Below are positions 7,612 through 14,993 of a DNA stretch of 20,428 nucleotides, one piece after another. Source of the DNA: an uncultured Ruminococcus sp. (GTDB taxonomy: Bacteria > Bacillota > Clostridia > Oscillospirales > Ruminococcaceae); the NCBI GenBank assembly GCA_902772615.1, contig CACYBC010000215.1, forward strand, positions 1 to 20,428, given 5' to 3'. Position numbers and translations under genes: made by a program. The notes beneath the pieces were generated by a model. That model did not search any database and was not told the origin of the DNA. It was given only the letters and a program-made list of their open reading frames with translations. Within the stretch, counting starts at the first letter, position 1; each line of letters starts with the position of its first letter.

Positions 7612-8716
7612 AAGAAACAATAAAAAGAAGAGGAATCAGTCCGAAGGACGCGGTTCAGGAAAAGGAAAACTTGCCATTAGGATCGGCGCGGCGCTGCTGC
7701 TTCTGGCTGTTGTGGCCGGGATCATCTTTCCGATGTATAAACCCGAAAGCCCCATTATAAAAAGAAAGAACGTCATGACTGTAAACAGCCATGATGTATC
7801 ATCTGATGAATTTGAGTATTTCCTGTCAAATGAGATTCTGGATTATATCAATTACTACGGCAGCAGTTATTTTGCCGATCAGAATCATTTTGCCGGAGTA
7901 CTGGATTACGTCTCTCAGGAGATCAGATTCTATTACGCGTTCCTTGATTGGGCGGAAGAAAGCGGGTATACGGTCACTGATGAGATCAAAAATACTGTCA
8001 GGGAGAAGATAGAAAAGAACAAAGCGGAATATGACAGCCCGGAACAATATGATGATTATCTGAAAAGCATCTATGCAACAGACGAGATCCTTTTCCAGAC
8101 TGAGTGCATGTTCCAGTGCCTGAACAACTACTATGATCATCTGCTTGACCCGGTAAACGGTCCATATGCCGAAAGTGCCTCAAAACTTGCAGAGGATCCT
8201 GAAGTGTTCAACATATACGGAGCAAAGCATATCCTTGTCCTTTTCAATGAGGACAGGACGGATGAAGAAGCTATGTCTCTTGCAGAACAGATCCTTCAGC
8301 AGATAGAGGACGGCGGGGATTTCGATGAACTGATGAATGAGTATTCCGAAGATCCCGGACTCGCCAGTTATCCTGACGGCTACACATTTGCGGAAGGTGA
8401 GTTTGTTGAAGAGTTTTACAATGCGGCTAAAGAGCTTCAGATCGGAGAGCACAGCGGCCTTGTAAAGACGAATTACGGCTACCACATCATCCAGAGGATC
8501 GAACCCGACAGAGATGAGACGATCTCGCGGATCATCGAAAAGCTGTACGGTTCCGAAGTGGATACATATGTCGCGGATGCAAAAGTGGAAAAGAGCAGAG
8601 GATTCGACAGTATCAGCTACAGCGATTTCAGGATCTCAGAAGATTATCCCGTTAATTCTGATAACGGTACCGACAGTGCCGATCAGGAAGGCAATAAGTC
8701 TGCTGATGGGGAATAA
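7604..8716 (+). CDS. Membrane-anchored parvulin-type peptidyl-prolyl isomerase (PrsA/SurA-like foldase)
   Basis: This 370-residue protein has a very basic N-terminus (residues 1-26), one hydrophobic helix (about 27-44, no lipobox Cys) and an extracytoplasmic body. A SurA/PrsA-like helical chaperone segment spans about 58-200. A parvulin domain follows (about 206-300) with GAKHILVLF (His209), GGDFDELMNEYSEDPG and NYGYHIIQR (His294). The acidic, Ser/Asp-rich tail ends at 370. Unlike classic PrsA, it is held by an uncleaved signal anchor rather than a lipid. The likely job is assisting folding of secreted or surface proteins at the outer face of the membrane. ATG 7604 overlaps the fused cinA gene by 8 nt and is preceded by AGGTGATC (7589-7596), an excellent match to anti-16S pairing. 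The close link to cinA suggests the sortase-like domain may be a client, which is inference. Confidence 0.87.
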   Translation: MAERNNKKKRNQSEGRGSGKGKLAIRIGAALLLLAVVAGIIFPMYKPESPIIKRKNVMTVNSHDVSSDEFEYFLSNEILDYINYYGSSYFADQNHFAGVLDYVSQEIRFYYAFLDWAEESGYTVTDEIKNTVREKIEKNKAEYDSPEQYDDYLKSIYATDEILFQTECMFQCLNNYYDHLLDPVNGPYAESASKLAEDPEVFNIYGAKHILVLFNEDRTDEEAMSLAEQILQQIEDGGDFDELMNEYSEDPGLASYPDGYTFAEGEFVEEFYNAAKELQIGEHSGLVKTNYGYHIIQRIEPDRDETISRIIEKLYGSEVDTYVADAKVEKSRGFDSISYSDFRISEDYPVNSDNGTDSADQEGNKSADGE

Positions 8717-8733
8717 ACTACAGAATAACACAT

Positions 8734-8768
8734 GAAAAGAGCCCCCGCAAAAAGCGGGGGCTTCTTTA
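8734..8768. terminator. Bidirectional Rho-independent terminator between convergent operons
   Basis: GCCCCCGC (8741-8748), loop AAAAA, GCGGGGGC (8754-8761). TTCTTT follows on the + strand. On the - strand the same 8-bp stem is followed by TCTTTTC. It therefore serves both the foldase gene (stop 8716) and the sirtuin gene (stop at 8774). Confidence 0.93.
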
Positions 8769-8773
8769 TAGAT

Positions 8774-9499
8774 TCAGATCTGTATAGATGAGAAGACAGC
8801 GTCAATGCCGCTTTTTATAACAAGGTCGGCCGAACTGTCTGCCGCGGTAGGGGACAGATTGACTATTGCCAGTCTGGCAGACCTTGGAAGATAGTTTATA
8901 AAACTGGCGGCAGGATATACCGACAGTGATGTGCCGCCTACAATGAGAAGGTCGCAGTGAGAGATCTCATATATCGCATTAGAGATGGTATCGCCGTCCA
9001 GAGGCTCTTCATAAAGAACGACATCCGGTTTGATCACTCCGCCACATTCTTCACATCTCGGTACGCCGACTGTCGTCAGTATGTAAGAAAGGGGATATGG
9101 CTTTCCGCATTCCGTGCAGTAGTTGCGGTGAACACTGCCGTGCAGTTCTATTACATTTCTGCTGCCGGCGGCCTGATGAAGACCGTCAATGTTCTGCGTG
9201 ACTATAGCGCTGATCTTTCCTGCCTGCTCCAGTTCTGCAAGTTTGAGATGAGCCGGATTTGGCTTTGCGTCGGGGTACAGCATGCACTCTCTGTAGAATT
9301 CATAGAACTCTTCTGTGTGATGCATAAAGAATGAGTGTGACAGCATGGTCTCCGCAGGATAGCGGAACTGGCGGTTATACAGACCGGAACTGCTTCTGAA
9401 ATCCGGAATGCCGGAAGGAACGCTTACTCCTGCGCCGCCGAAAAACACGGCAGAGGAAGAGGAACGTATCAGTTCGTTTAGTTCTGCAGCGGTTCCCAT
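8774..9499 (-). CDS. NAD-dependent protein deacylase, Sir2 family
   Basis: This 241-residue protein has the full sirtuin set. GGAGVSVPSGIPDFRS (21-36) is the NAD-binding loop, TQNIDGLH lies at 101-108, and the catalytic His120 is in ELHGS. A zinc ribbon uses Cys128, Cys131, Cys149 and Cys152, and GGTSLSVYP lies at 188-196. It removes acyl groups from lysine using NAD+, releasing nicotinamide and O-acyl-ADP-ribose in the cytoplasm. The length is normal for bacterial CobB/SrtN-type enzymes, and substrates cannot be predicted. It is the last gene of the minus-strand run: its ATG starts one base after the stop of the zinc-ribbon gene, and an AGGAAAGG ribosome binding site lies inside that upstream gene. 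It then meets the shared terminator. Confidence 0.94.
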   Translation of the reverse strand: MGTAAELNELIRSSSSAVFFGGAGVSVPSGIPDFRSSSGLYNRQFRYPAETMLSHSFFMHHTEEFYEFYRECMLYPDAKPNPAHLKLAELEQAGKISAIVTQNIDGLHQAAGSRNVIELHGSVHRNYCTECGKPYPLSYILTTVGVPRCEECGGVIKPDVVLYEEPLDGDTISNAIYEISHCDLLIVGGTSLSVYPAASFINYLPRSARLAIVNLSPTAADSSADLVIKSGIDAVFSSIQI

Positions 9500-9500
9500 G

Positions 9501-10550
9501 TCAGTTGTTTCCTTTCCTGGTAAAGACGACGTCGTAATAATCGGTCATCTTCTCGTTGTAGTACTCCCTGAGGATAAGCGAAGAAGAATCAAGTTTGAGT
9601 ATATAGCGCCTGTATACCATGACATTTCCGTCACTGTCCGTGTAACTGACTCGGAGCGAGGATGTTGCGAGCTCGACAGCTACATTCCCGGTCTGCCGTG
9701 CGGTGACGGTCCAGGTCTCGGAATCATATGTCTCTCGGTCGTTTGGAGAGGTCCATATCTCGCTGATGAAAGTATCGTCCTTTCCGATGGTAAGGATCTC
9801 GCAGGAAGGGAACTCTTCTCCGGAGTAGATGAATGTGTCACTGAGCCACTCACCGGTCAGGTAATCCTTGTATGCAGCTTCCTTTGCAGCCTCATCCTGC
9901 CTGCGGGCTCGGATGAGGGGAACTGCGATCATGAAAACTGCGCTTATGACCGATGCAAGAGCCAGCAGAGCAATGATCACGACTGCAACGCGTTCCTTGT
10001 TGACGCTCTTGAGTTTCTGATCATTGCGCACTCTGACACTGACTACCTTGTAGTTCTCGTTATCAGTTTTTGAAATGGGCTCAGATGTGACCGGTTCAGG
10101 TACGAGCTCTGTTTCAACGGACGGATCAGTCTTTTCATCTTCCTGCGCCTCCTGCTCCTGAACTGACTGCTCAGGCATGTCTTCCGGAGCGGCCTGATCC
10201 AGATCCAGTTCAATGGTGGCAGTGGTGAAGGAAAAGAGCGGCGCTGTGGCCTCCGGTGCAGTTTCACCGTCAGTGTCGGAACTTGCCGGCCCGGATTCCT
10301 CTTTATCTGACGAATCGAGTGCGGCGGCTGTTTCCGCCGCGTCAGGCAGAACCAGCCTGAGTTCAACGGCATGAGTGGAAGAAAAGAGCGGTGCGCTTGG
10401 CTCATCGTCTGAAGAGAGGGGATTGATATCCGCTTCCGGTGCGGTCTCTTCCGCCTCAGTACCGGTCTCTGTTATCAGATCACTGCTGCAAACACTACAT
10501 ATTTCTTCGCCGTCTTCGAGGGCGTGTCCACAGTTGGTACAGATCCGCAT
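9501..10550 (-). CDS. Zinc-ribbon, acidic linker, single-pass membrane protein with extracytoplasmic beta-rich domain (unknown function)
   Basis: I do not recognise a named family for the whole 349-residue protein. Its N-terminus is a zinc ribbon (CTNCG, Cys4 and Cys7; CSVC, Cys18 and Cys21). A long, very acidic, Ser/Glu/Pro-rich linker (about 25-165) contains a duplicated motif. A short basic stretch (about 169-188) precedes a transmembrane helix (about 188-213). The C-terminal domain of about 115 residues is rich in alternating Tyr/Thr/Val strands and looks like a small beta-barrel or lipocalin-like fold. Such zinc-ribbon/TM/beta proteins are common uncharacterised envelope proteins in Clostridia. 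The start is set at ATG 10550 because AAGGAG (complement of 10557-10562) lies 6 nt before it; ATG 10556 would directly abut that site. It is in the argS-sir2 operon, 40 nt after argS. Confidence 0.8.
   Translation of the reverse strand: MRICTNCGHALEDGEEICSVCSSDLITETGTEAEETAPEADINPLSSDDEPSAPLFSSTHAVELRLVLPDAAETAAALDSSDKEESGPASSDTDGETAPEATAPLFSFTTATIELDLDQAAPEDMPEQSVQEQEAQEDEKTDPSVETELVPEPVTSEPISKTDNENYKVVSVRVRNDQKLKSVNKERVAVVIIALLALASVISAVFMIAVPLIRARRQDEAAKEAAYKDYLTGEWLSDTFIYSGEEFPSCEILTIGKDDTFISEIWTSPNDRETYDSETWTVTARQTGNVAVELATSSLRVSYTDSDGNVMVYRRYILKLDSSSLILREYYNEKMTDYYDVVFTRKGNN
10182..10394 (-). repeat. Two-copy protein motif inside the acidic linker
   Basis: Residues 53-73 and 103-123 of the zinc-ribbon protein are diverged copies. 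Both begin APLFS, continue with a Thr and an E-L-x-L core, and end in an Ala-rich stretch followed by Glu. The copies are offset by exactly 50 residues. At the DNA level the same 11-mer (plus strand GAAAAGAGCGG) starts both. Copy 1 is at 10332-10394 and copy 2 at 10182-10244. The surrounding linker is low complexity, but the aromatic and hydrophobic pattern of the copies is not, which suggests a short binding motif or strand pair. Confidence 0.7.
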
Positions 10551-10590
10551 ATGCATCTCCTTGGATTATTGCTTGAATTATTAAATCAGG

Positions 10591-12333
10591 TCACATCACT
10601 TCGGGCACAGAGACACCGAGTATGGACAGGCAGTTTGCAATGACCTGCTTAGCAGCCACGCAGAGGGCAGTTCTGGAAAGGGTGAGCGTCCGGTCACCGG
10701 AATCCTTTACTCTGCATACCGTATAAAACCGATGGAACAGTGTAGCTGTATCGGTAGCAAATCTCGTTATCTTGGAAGGATCGTACTCTCTGGCAGCAGC
10801 TATTATCTCCGCAGGGAACGCCCCTATCTTGCGAATAAGAGCTTTCTCCTCATCCGTGTTCAGCAATGAGGCGTCAAGGCCTTCCTTGCCGTCGACAGGA
10901 TATCCATCTGAGACCAACGCTCTCAAAACGCTGCACATGCGTGCGTGTGCATACTGCACATAGTACACGGGATTATCCTTCTCCTGCTTTACAGCCAGAT
11001 CGAGGTCGAATTCAAAGTGTGATGAAGGTTCTCTCAGATTGAAGAAAAACCTTACCGCGTCGATTGGGACTTCCTCGAGAAGATCCGTGAGCGTGATCGC
11101 TTTTCCGGTGCGCTTGCTCATTCTGACAGCTTTGCCGTTCCTTACGAGTTCGACGAGCTGCATGAGGACGATGTCCAGTTTGTTACCGTCAAGACCTACA
11201 GCGTCGAGACTGGCTTTCAGCCTGTTGACATGACCGTGATGATCGGCTCCCCAGACATTTATAACGCGGTCAAACCCGCGAATGAAGAACTTGTTGTAAT
11301 GGTAGGCTATGTCGGAAGCAAAGTATGTGTAGAAACCGTTTGAACGCCTGAGAACGTCATCCTTAAGTTCAAGTTTGTCTATCTCTTCGTCGGTTTTTCC
11401 CTGGGAACGGTACAGAACTCTGAGATACTTGGAAGTGTTCAGCCATACAGCGCCGTCCTTCTCGTACAGAGCACCGTTCTCGCTGAGGATGGACATTACT
11501 TTATCCACGGTCCCGTCTTCATAAAGAGAACTTTCATGGAACCACACGTCATATGTGACGCCGTATTTCTCCATGGTTTCGCGCAGGCCGCTGATGTTTT
11601 TCGGCAGTGCATAGTCTACCAGAGCTTCTCTCAGCTTCTCATCATCTCCTGGATAGAGATCGATGCCGTTCAGCTGCGCAAAAGCGCGTGCGTGCTCCGT
11701 GATGTCGTCTCCTTTATATCCGTCTTCCGGGAACGGGTGATCGGGATCGGTGATCTGGCGGTATCTGGCTGCGAGACTGTCACCGAATTTCTTGATCTGA
11801 TTGCCGGTGTCGTTTATGTAAAACTCTCTCTCCACTTCATATCCGGCACGGTCCAGAACGCTGGCAAGGACGTCTCCGATCGCACCACCTCTTGCATTGC
11901 CAAGGTGCATCGGTCCCGTCGGGTTCGCGGAAACGAACTCGACCTGTACTTTTTCCCCTTTGCCGTGATCTGTTCTTCCATATGATCCGGCTGCTTCCAC
12001 AGCTGATCTTATGACTTCTTCGTAGTAATGCGGACCGTAGAACAGGTTAATGAAGCCCGGACCAGCTATCTCAATGACACTGAACGGCGAACCTTCGAGA
12101 ACCGCTGAACCGATAATGGATTCAGCGATAGCTCTGGGGCTCATCCTGAAAGCTCTGGCGGAAGCCATTGCAAAATTGGAAGCAAGATCCCCGTGTGTCG
12201 GATCGGCAGGGACTTCTATATTGAATTCGGGAAGATCCGCCTGAGGCAGTTTCCCTGAAGCTATCGCGGAGACAGCTGCGTCACTGATTATCTTTCTGGC
12301 GAAATCCATCGCCTCGGTCTGAGGATTAAGCAT
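10591..12333 (-). CDS. argS: Arginyl-tRNA synthetase
   Basis: This 580-residue class I aminoacyl-tRNA synthetase charges tRNA-Arg. An N-terminal Add1-type domain (about 1-120) recognises the tRNA D-loop. The catalytic Rossmann fold has FVSANPTGPMHLGNARGG, with the HIGH motif as HLGN at 143-146. WGADHHGH lies at 361-368, and the KMSKS-equivalent loop is RMSKRTG at 404-410. The C-terminal DALR anticodon-binding domain ends near the stop. The length is as expected. Its ATG overlaps the upstream DUF1934 gene by 8 nt (12326-12333), with AGGGAGAAG just upstream. The ywiB-argS adjacency is conserved in Firmicutes. All motifs are intact. Confidence 0.97.
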   Translation of the reverse strand: MLNPQTEAMDFARKIISDAAVSAIASGKLPQADLPEFNIEVPADPTHGDLASNFAMASARAFRMSPRAIAESIIGSAVLEGSPFSVIEIAGPGFINLFYGPHYYEEVIRSAVEAAGSYGRTDHGKGEKVQVEFVSANPTGPMHLGNARGGAIGDVLASVLDRAGYEVEREFYINDTGNQIKKFGDSLAARYRQITDPDHPFPEDGYKGDDITEHARAFAQLNGIDLYPGDDEKLREALVDYALPKNISGLRETMEKYGVTYDVWFHESSLYEDGTVDKVMSILSENGALYEKDGAVWLNTSKYLRVLYRSQGKTDEEIDKLELKDDVLRRSNGFYTYFASDIAYHYNKFFIRGFDRVINVWGADHHGHVNRLKASLDAVGLDGNKLDIVLMQLVELVRNGKAVRMSKRTGKAITLTDLLEEVPIDAVRFFFNLREPSSHFEFDLDLAVKQEKDNPVYYVQYAHARMCSVLRALVSDGYPVDGKEGLDASLLNTDEEKALIRKIGAFPAEIIAAAREYDPSKITRFATDTATLFHRFYTVCRVKDSGDRTLTLSRTALCVAAKQVIANCLSILGVSVPEVM

Positions 12334-12775
12334 CTGGTCTATTCTTCTCCCTAACTGTTATCTTGAGCTCAGTGGATGTAAAGAGGTTCGCGTTCAGATC
12401 CAGCGAGTAGGAAAAGTCCAGAGTTCCTCCGCTTTCCGTGAGCTCGTTGTTAATATGTGTGGTATATATGCCCAGCGGCAGGTCCCCGACAGGGGTCCCG
12501 TAGTGACATGTGTGCCGTTTGCCTTTTTCCAGTATCAGACTGGATGCGTATTCCCCGGTCCTTACCATGGTCACTTTGCCGGGTGTAACGTGCAGAGTCG
12601 TCTCGCTGCCTTCAAAGCCCGTTGCGGCGCTGTCCTGATATGCGATTATCTGTGCGTCGCCGCATGTGCGGTAATCTCCGACAGTCGAGAATGTAAAACG
12701 ATCCTCGCGGCCGTCGTTGTACTGAACGTTATCTATCGTGATTATATAGTTTTCTTTCTTGTTCTTTCTTTTCAT
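12326..12775 (-). CDS. ywiB: DUF1934 family beta-barrel protein (YwiB-like)
   Basis: This 149-residue protein fits the DUF1934 family. It is predicted to be an all-beta, calycin-like barrel with strands YIITIDNVQY, SETTLHVTPGKVTMVRTG and a later PLGIYTTHINNEL. The last strand pair is FSYSLDL and STELKITVRE. It has no signal peptide, so it is probably cytoplasmic. The molecular function is unknown. Assignment rests on the strand pattern and on its conserved position directly before argS, as in Bacillus ywiB-argS. It overlaps murI upstream by ATGA (12772-12775) and argS downstream by 8 nt, so its translation is coupled on both sides. The ribosome binding site is weak (GGAAA). Confidence 0.85.
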   Translation of the reverse strand: MKRKNKKENYIITIDNVQYNDGREDRFTFSTVGDYRTCGDAQIIAYQDSAATGFEGSETTLHVTPGKVTMVRTGEYASSLILEKGKRHTCHYGTPVGDLPLGIYTTHINNELTESGGTLDFSYSLDLNANLFTSTELKITVREKNRPDA

Positions 12776-13581
12776 TTTCCAATGGTTGTAAGTGTCGCTC
12801 TGCCTAATGCCTCTCCGAGAAAATACCCCGATGAAGAAGTGAATCTGTCCGGATCGGAGGTAACGTAAAACTCGTGCTTCGGCATATTCTTCCTTGATGA
12901 GATGCTGCCGGAGGCCTCAAGGGCTTCTTTCGCCGTCTTTGCCGCCTGCGCTCCGGAATCGATAAGGGTGATCTCCCTTCCGATTATGCGTCTGATCCTG
13001 TGTGAAACAAGAGGATAATGAGTGCATCCAAGTATAAGGGTATCTGCTCCGGAATCTCTGATCGGACCGAGGTACTCCTCCAGCGCTTCATCGATCTCGG
13101 AACCGAGTTCGGAAACACCGAATGATTCAATGAGCGGTACGAGTCTGGGACAGGACTGAGCCAGGACCTGAATGGAAGGATCCGCTGCCGTGATGCCTTT
13201 CTGATACGCGCCGCTCCTGATGCAGGCAGGGGTAGCTATCACTCCTATTATGCCGTTCCGGGTAGAAGACACGGCTGCGCTGACTGTTGGGGATATCACT
13301 CCGGTGACCGGTACCGGCACGGAAGCGATCACTTCATCAGGCAGGTTCGAGGAGACTGTGCCGCATGCTATCACTATATATTTGACGTTTTTTGAAAGAA
13401 GGAAATCAATATCATCCTCTGCAAATTCTCTCAGGGTCTCCGCATCGCGTGTACCGTATGGAACACGCAGCGTATCGCCCAGGAAAACGATCTTTTCATT
13501 TGGAAGCAACCGTCTCAACTCGCGGACTGCGGTGAGTCCGCCAAGTCCGGAGTCGAAGACACCGACAGCACGGTTATCCAA
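12772..13581 (-). CDS. murI: Glutamate racemase
   Basis: This 269-residue cofactor-independent racemase makes D-glutamate for peptidoglycan. It shows FDSGLGGLTAVREL (9-22), the first catalytic Cys73 in IACGTVSSN, the second catalytic Cys186 in LGCTHYPL, and a C-terminal FYVTSDPDRF block. The first motif has Gly where many family members have Asn (CNT to CGT). I believe this variant recurs in clostridial racemases and do not treat it as loss of function. The start is TTG 13581, directly abutting the ddl stop, with GGAGGA 7 nt upstream inside the end of ddl. No ATG fits better. Pairing with ddl places the supply of D-Glu and D-Ala-D-Ala in one transcript. Confidence 0.95.
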   Translation of the reverse strand: MDNRAVGVFDSGLGGLTAVRELRRLLPNEKIVFLGDTLRVPYGTRDAETLREFAEDDIDFLLSKNVKYIVIACGTVSSNLPDEVIASVPVPVTGVISPTVSAAVSSTRNGIIGVIATPACIRSGAYQKGITAADPSIQVLAQSCPRLVPLIESFGVSELGSEIDEALEEYLGPIRDSGADTLILGCTHYPLVSHRIRRIIGREITLIDSGAQAAKTAKEALEASGSISSRKNMPKHEFYVTSDPDRFTSSSGYFLGEALGRATLTTIGK

Positions 13582-14649
13582 TCAGATTTCCTCCGTACGT
13601 TCGTCAGCAAACTCGATCAGTCTTGTAAGCAGTTCGGTATAAGGAATACCGCTTGCTTCAAAGAGTTTGGGATACATGCTGATAGAGGTGAATCCTGGAA
13701 GGGTATTGAGTTCGTTCAGATATATTTCGCCTGTAGATTTTTCAAGCAGGAAATCTACCCGTGCCAGACCGGAACAACCCAGGAGCCTGTATACTTTTAC
13801 CGCGATCTTTCTTATTTCCTCCGCTGTGTCGTCAGGAACTCTCGCCGGAATGAACAGACCGCTGGTTCCGTTGACATATTTGGAATCATAATCATAAAAT
13901 CCATCCGCTGGAGCGATCTCGCCGAGAATGGAAGCGATGGGGGAGGAGTTGCCCATGACAGCGCACTCAACTTCCTGAGCGACTATCTCGCGTTCTGCTA
14001 TGATCTTCGCGTCATGTCTGAATGCTTCTTCAGCGGCTGCCGTGAGTTCTTCCCTGTCAGTGACGCGGGAAACGCCGACTGATGAGCCCGCGTTGGCGGG
14101 CTTGACGAACATCGGATAACCGAAGGCTTTCTCACATTCGTCTGCGAAGGAATCAAACTCGTTTGTGCGGTCCTTGGTAAGATATCTCCACTCTGCGCGC
14201 CTGATGCCGGCGTTGTCCACAAGCATATTGCAGACGGCCTTGTCCATGCAAACGGCGGAAGCGAGGGCATCACAGCCGACAAAAGGAATGCCGGCCATCA
14301 TAAGCAGCCCCTGAATAGTTCCGTCTTCACCGTTCTTTCCGTGCATGACGGGGAATACGGTGTCAACTCTGATCGTGCTGACGGTTCCGTCTGGCTGGAC
14401 CTCCAGGAATCCGTGTACTCCGCGGTCAGGAGAAAGGAAACAGGGCTTGAGACCGTCGCTGTACCAGCTCCCGTCAGCTATGTTCTCGGTGGGACCTTCA
14501 TAGCGGAACCATCTTCCGTCTTTTGTGATCCCCACAATGACCAGATCATATTTTTCCTTATCGATCCTGGAAATGACGGAAGAGGCGGAAATGCAAGAGA
14601 CTTCGTGTTCGTTGGAAACACCTCCGAAAATTACACCGATTTTCTTCAC
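13582..14649 (-). CDS. ddl: D-alanine--D-alanine ligase
   Basis: This 355-residue ATP-grasp enzyme joins two D-Ala for the peptidoglycan precursor stem. Visible features are KKIGVIFGGVSNEHEVS at the N-terminus, PVMHGKNGEDGTIQGLL, PMFVKPANAGSSVGVS in the ATP-binding region, and a C-terminal INELNTLPGF-type metal and substrate loop (here LNELNTLPGFTSISMYP). The start is set at GTG 14649 because GGAGG (complement of 14656-14660) lies 6 nt upstream and the protein then begins with the canonical MKKIGVIFGG. The frame stays open to an ATG at 14691, but that adds 14 atypical residues and covers the ribosome binding site. It is the first gene of the minus-strand operon. Its stop directly abuts the murI TTG. 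Confidence 0.95.
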   Translation of the reverse strand: MKKIGVIFGGVSNEHEVSCISASSVISRIDKEKYDLVIVGITKDGRWFRYEGPTENIADGSWYSDGLKPCFLSPDRGVHGFLEVQPDGTVSTIRVDTVFPVMHGKNGEDGTIQGLLMMAGIPFVGCDALASAVCMDKAVCNMLVDNAGIRRAEWRYLTKDRTNEFDSFADECEKAFGYPMFVKPANAGSSVGVSRVTDREELTAAAEEAFRHDAKIIAEREIVAQEVECAVMGNSSPIASILGEIAPADGFYDYDSKYVNGTSGLFIPARVPDDTAEEIRKIAVKVYRLLGCSGLARVDFLLEKSTGEIYLNELNTLPGFTSISMYPKLFEASGIPYTELLTRLIEFADERTEEI

Positions 14650-14730
14650 TTTGTTCCTCCAGTCCGGCTGCGCCGACGCAAGCTGGCGCACCGCATTATA
14701 TTTATAGTAATAATAAGATACGTTCCACTT

Positions 14731-14739
14731 ATGATAGCA
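14731..14739 (-). promoter_or_regulatory. Weak candidate promoter for the ddl operon
   Basis: On the minus strand TGC-TATCAT forms an extended -10 element with no recognisable -35, and it would give a leader of about 75 nt. A consensus TATAAT also occurs at 14695-14700 (minus strand), closer to ddl, but has neither a -35 nor a TGn. Either could be used. Confidence 0.35.
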
Positions 14740-14920
14740 TGAATCAGCAGGGAATGGAACTGATAAAGCGTTAACAATTGCGCCTGTGACGTGAATGAAA
14801 GCTTGAGAAAAAGGATAAAAATCAGGACAAAAAGCATAAAGGAAAACGGTCGTTCAAAGTTTTGTAATATTTCCCTAAAATAAACATCCGTACACTTGTT
14901 TTTTTTAAGAACCATACGAA

Positions 14921-14949
14921 TTGAATACTTGCAGTATTACAGTTAAAAT
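14921..14949 (+). promoter_or_regulatory. Sigma-A-type promoter of hppA
   Basis: TTGAAT (14921-14926), a 17-bp spacer, and TAAAAT (14944-14949). Transcription should begin near 14957. This falls after the upstream TTG that opens the frame at 14955, supporting ATG 14994 as the start. Confidence 0.8.
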
Positions 14950-14993
14950 AGTATTTGCACGAGAATGCGATTATTATCAGTAGAGGTAATCTT

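Larger units (their letters stand above)
14650..14993. other. Divergent intergenic region between ddl and hppA
   Basis: This AT-rich 344-bp stretch separates divergently transcribed ddl (-) and hppA (+). It holds the ddl ribosome binding site, one weak minus-strand promoter candidate, and a clear hppA promoter with a GAGGT ribosome binding site (14983-14987). About 14745-14910 shows only poly-A/T-rich DNA with no convincing gene or hairpin. Confidence 0.6.

Noticed and set aside
9408..10073. 221-codon plus-strand frame opposite the zinc-ribbon and sirtuin genes
   Set aside because: It is antisense to two well-supported genes and has no recognisable domain or ribosome binding site. It is a shadow of the real reading frames.
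12772..13581. MurI CGT instead of CNT around the first catalytic Cys as a sign of inactivation
   Set aside because: Both catalytic Cys residues and all other blocks are intact, and I believe the Gly variant occurs in other clostridial racemases.
14745..14910. AT-rich stretch as a possible origin, small RNA or riboswitch
   Set aside because: No repeated DnaA-box-like words, stable hairpin with T tract, or recognisable aptamer motif was seen.
14646..14915. Minus-strand 89-codon hydrophobic frame whose stop overlaps the ddl GTG (GTGA)
   Set aside because: It has no Shine-Dalgarno sequence before any of its ATGs, lies in AT-rich DNA where hydrophobic codons arise by chance, and contains the ddl promoter candidates and ribosome binding site. 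The tidy overlap is intriguing, but conservation would be needed.
14955..14993. Upstream TTG start for hppA
   Set aside because: It would lie at or before the predicted transcription start. ATG 14994 has AGAGGT at good spacing and gives the usual N-terminus.
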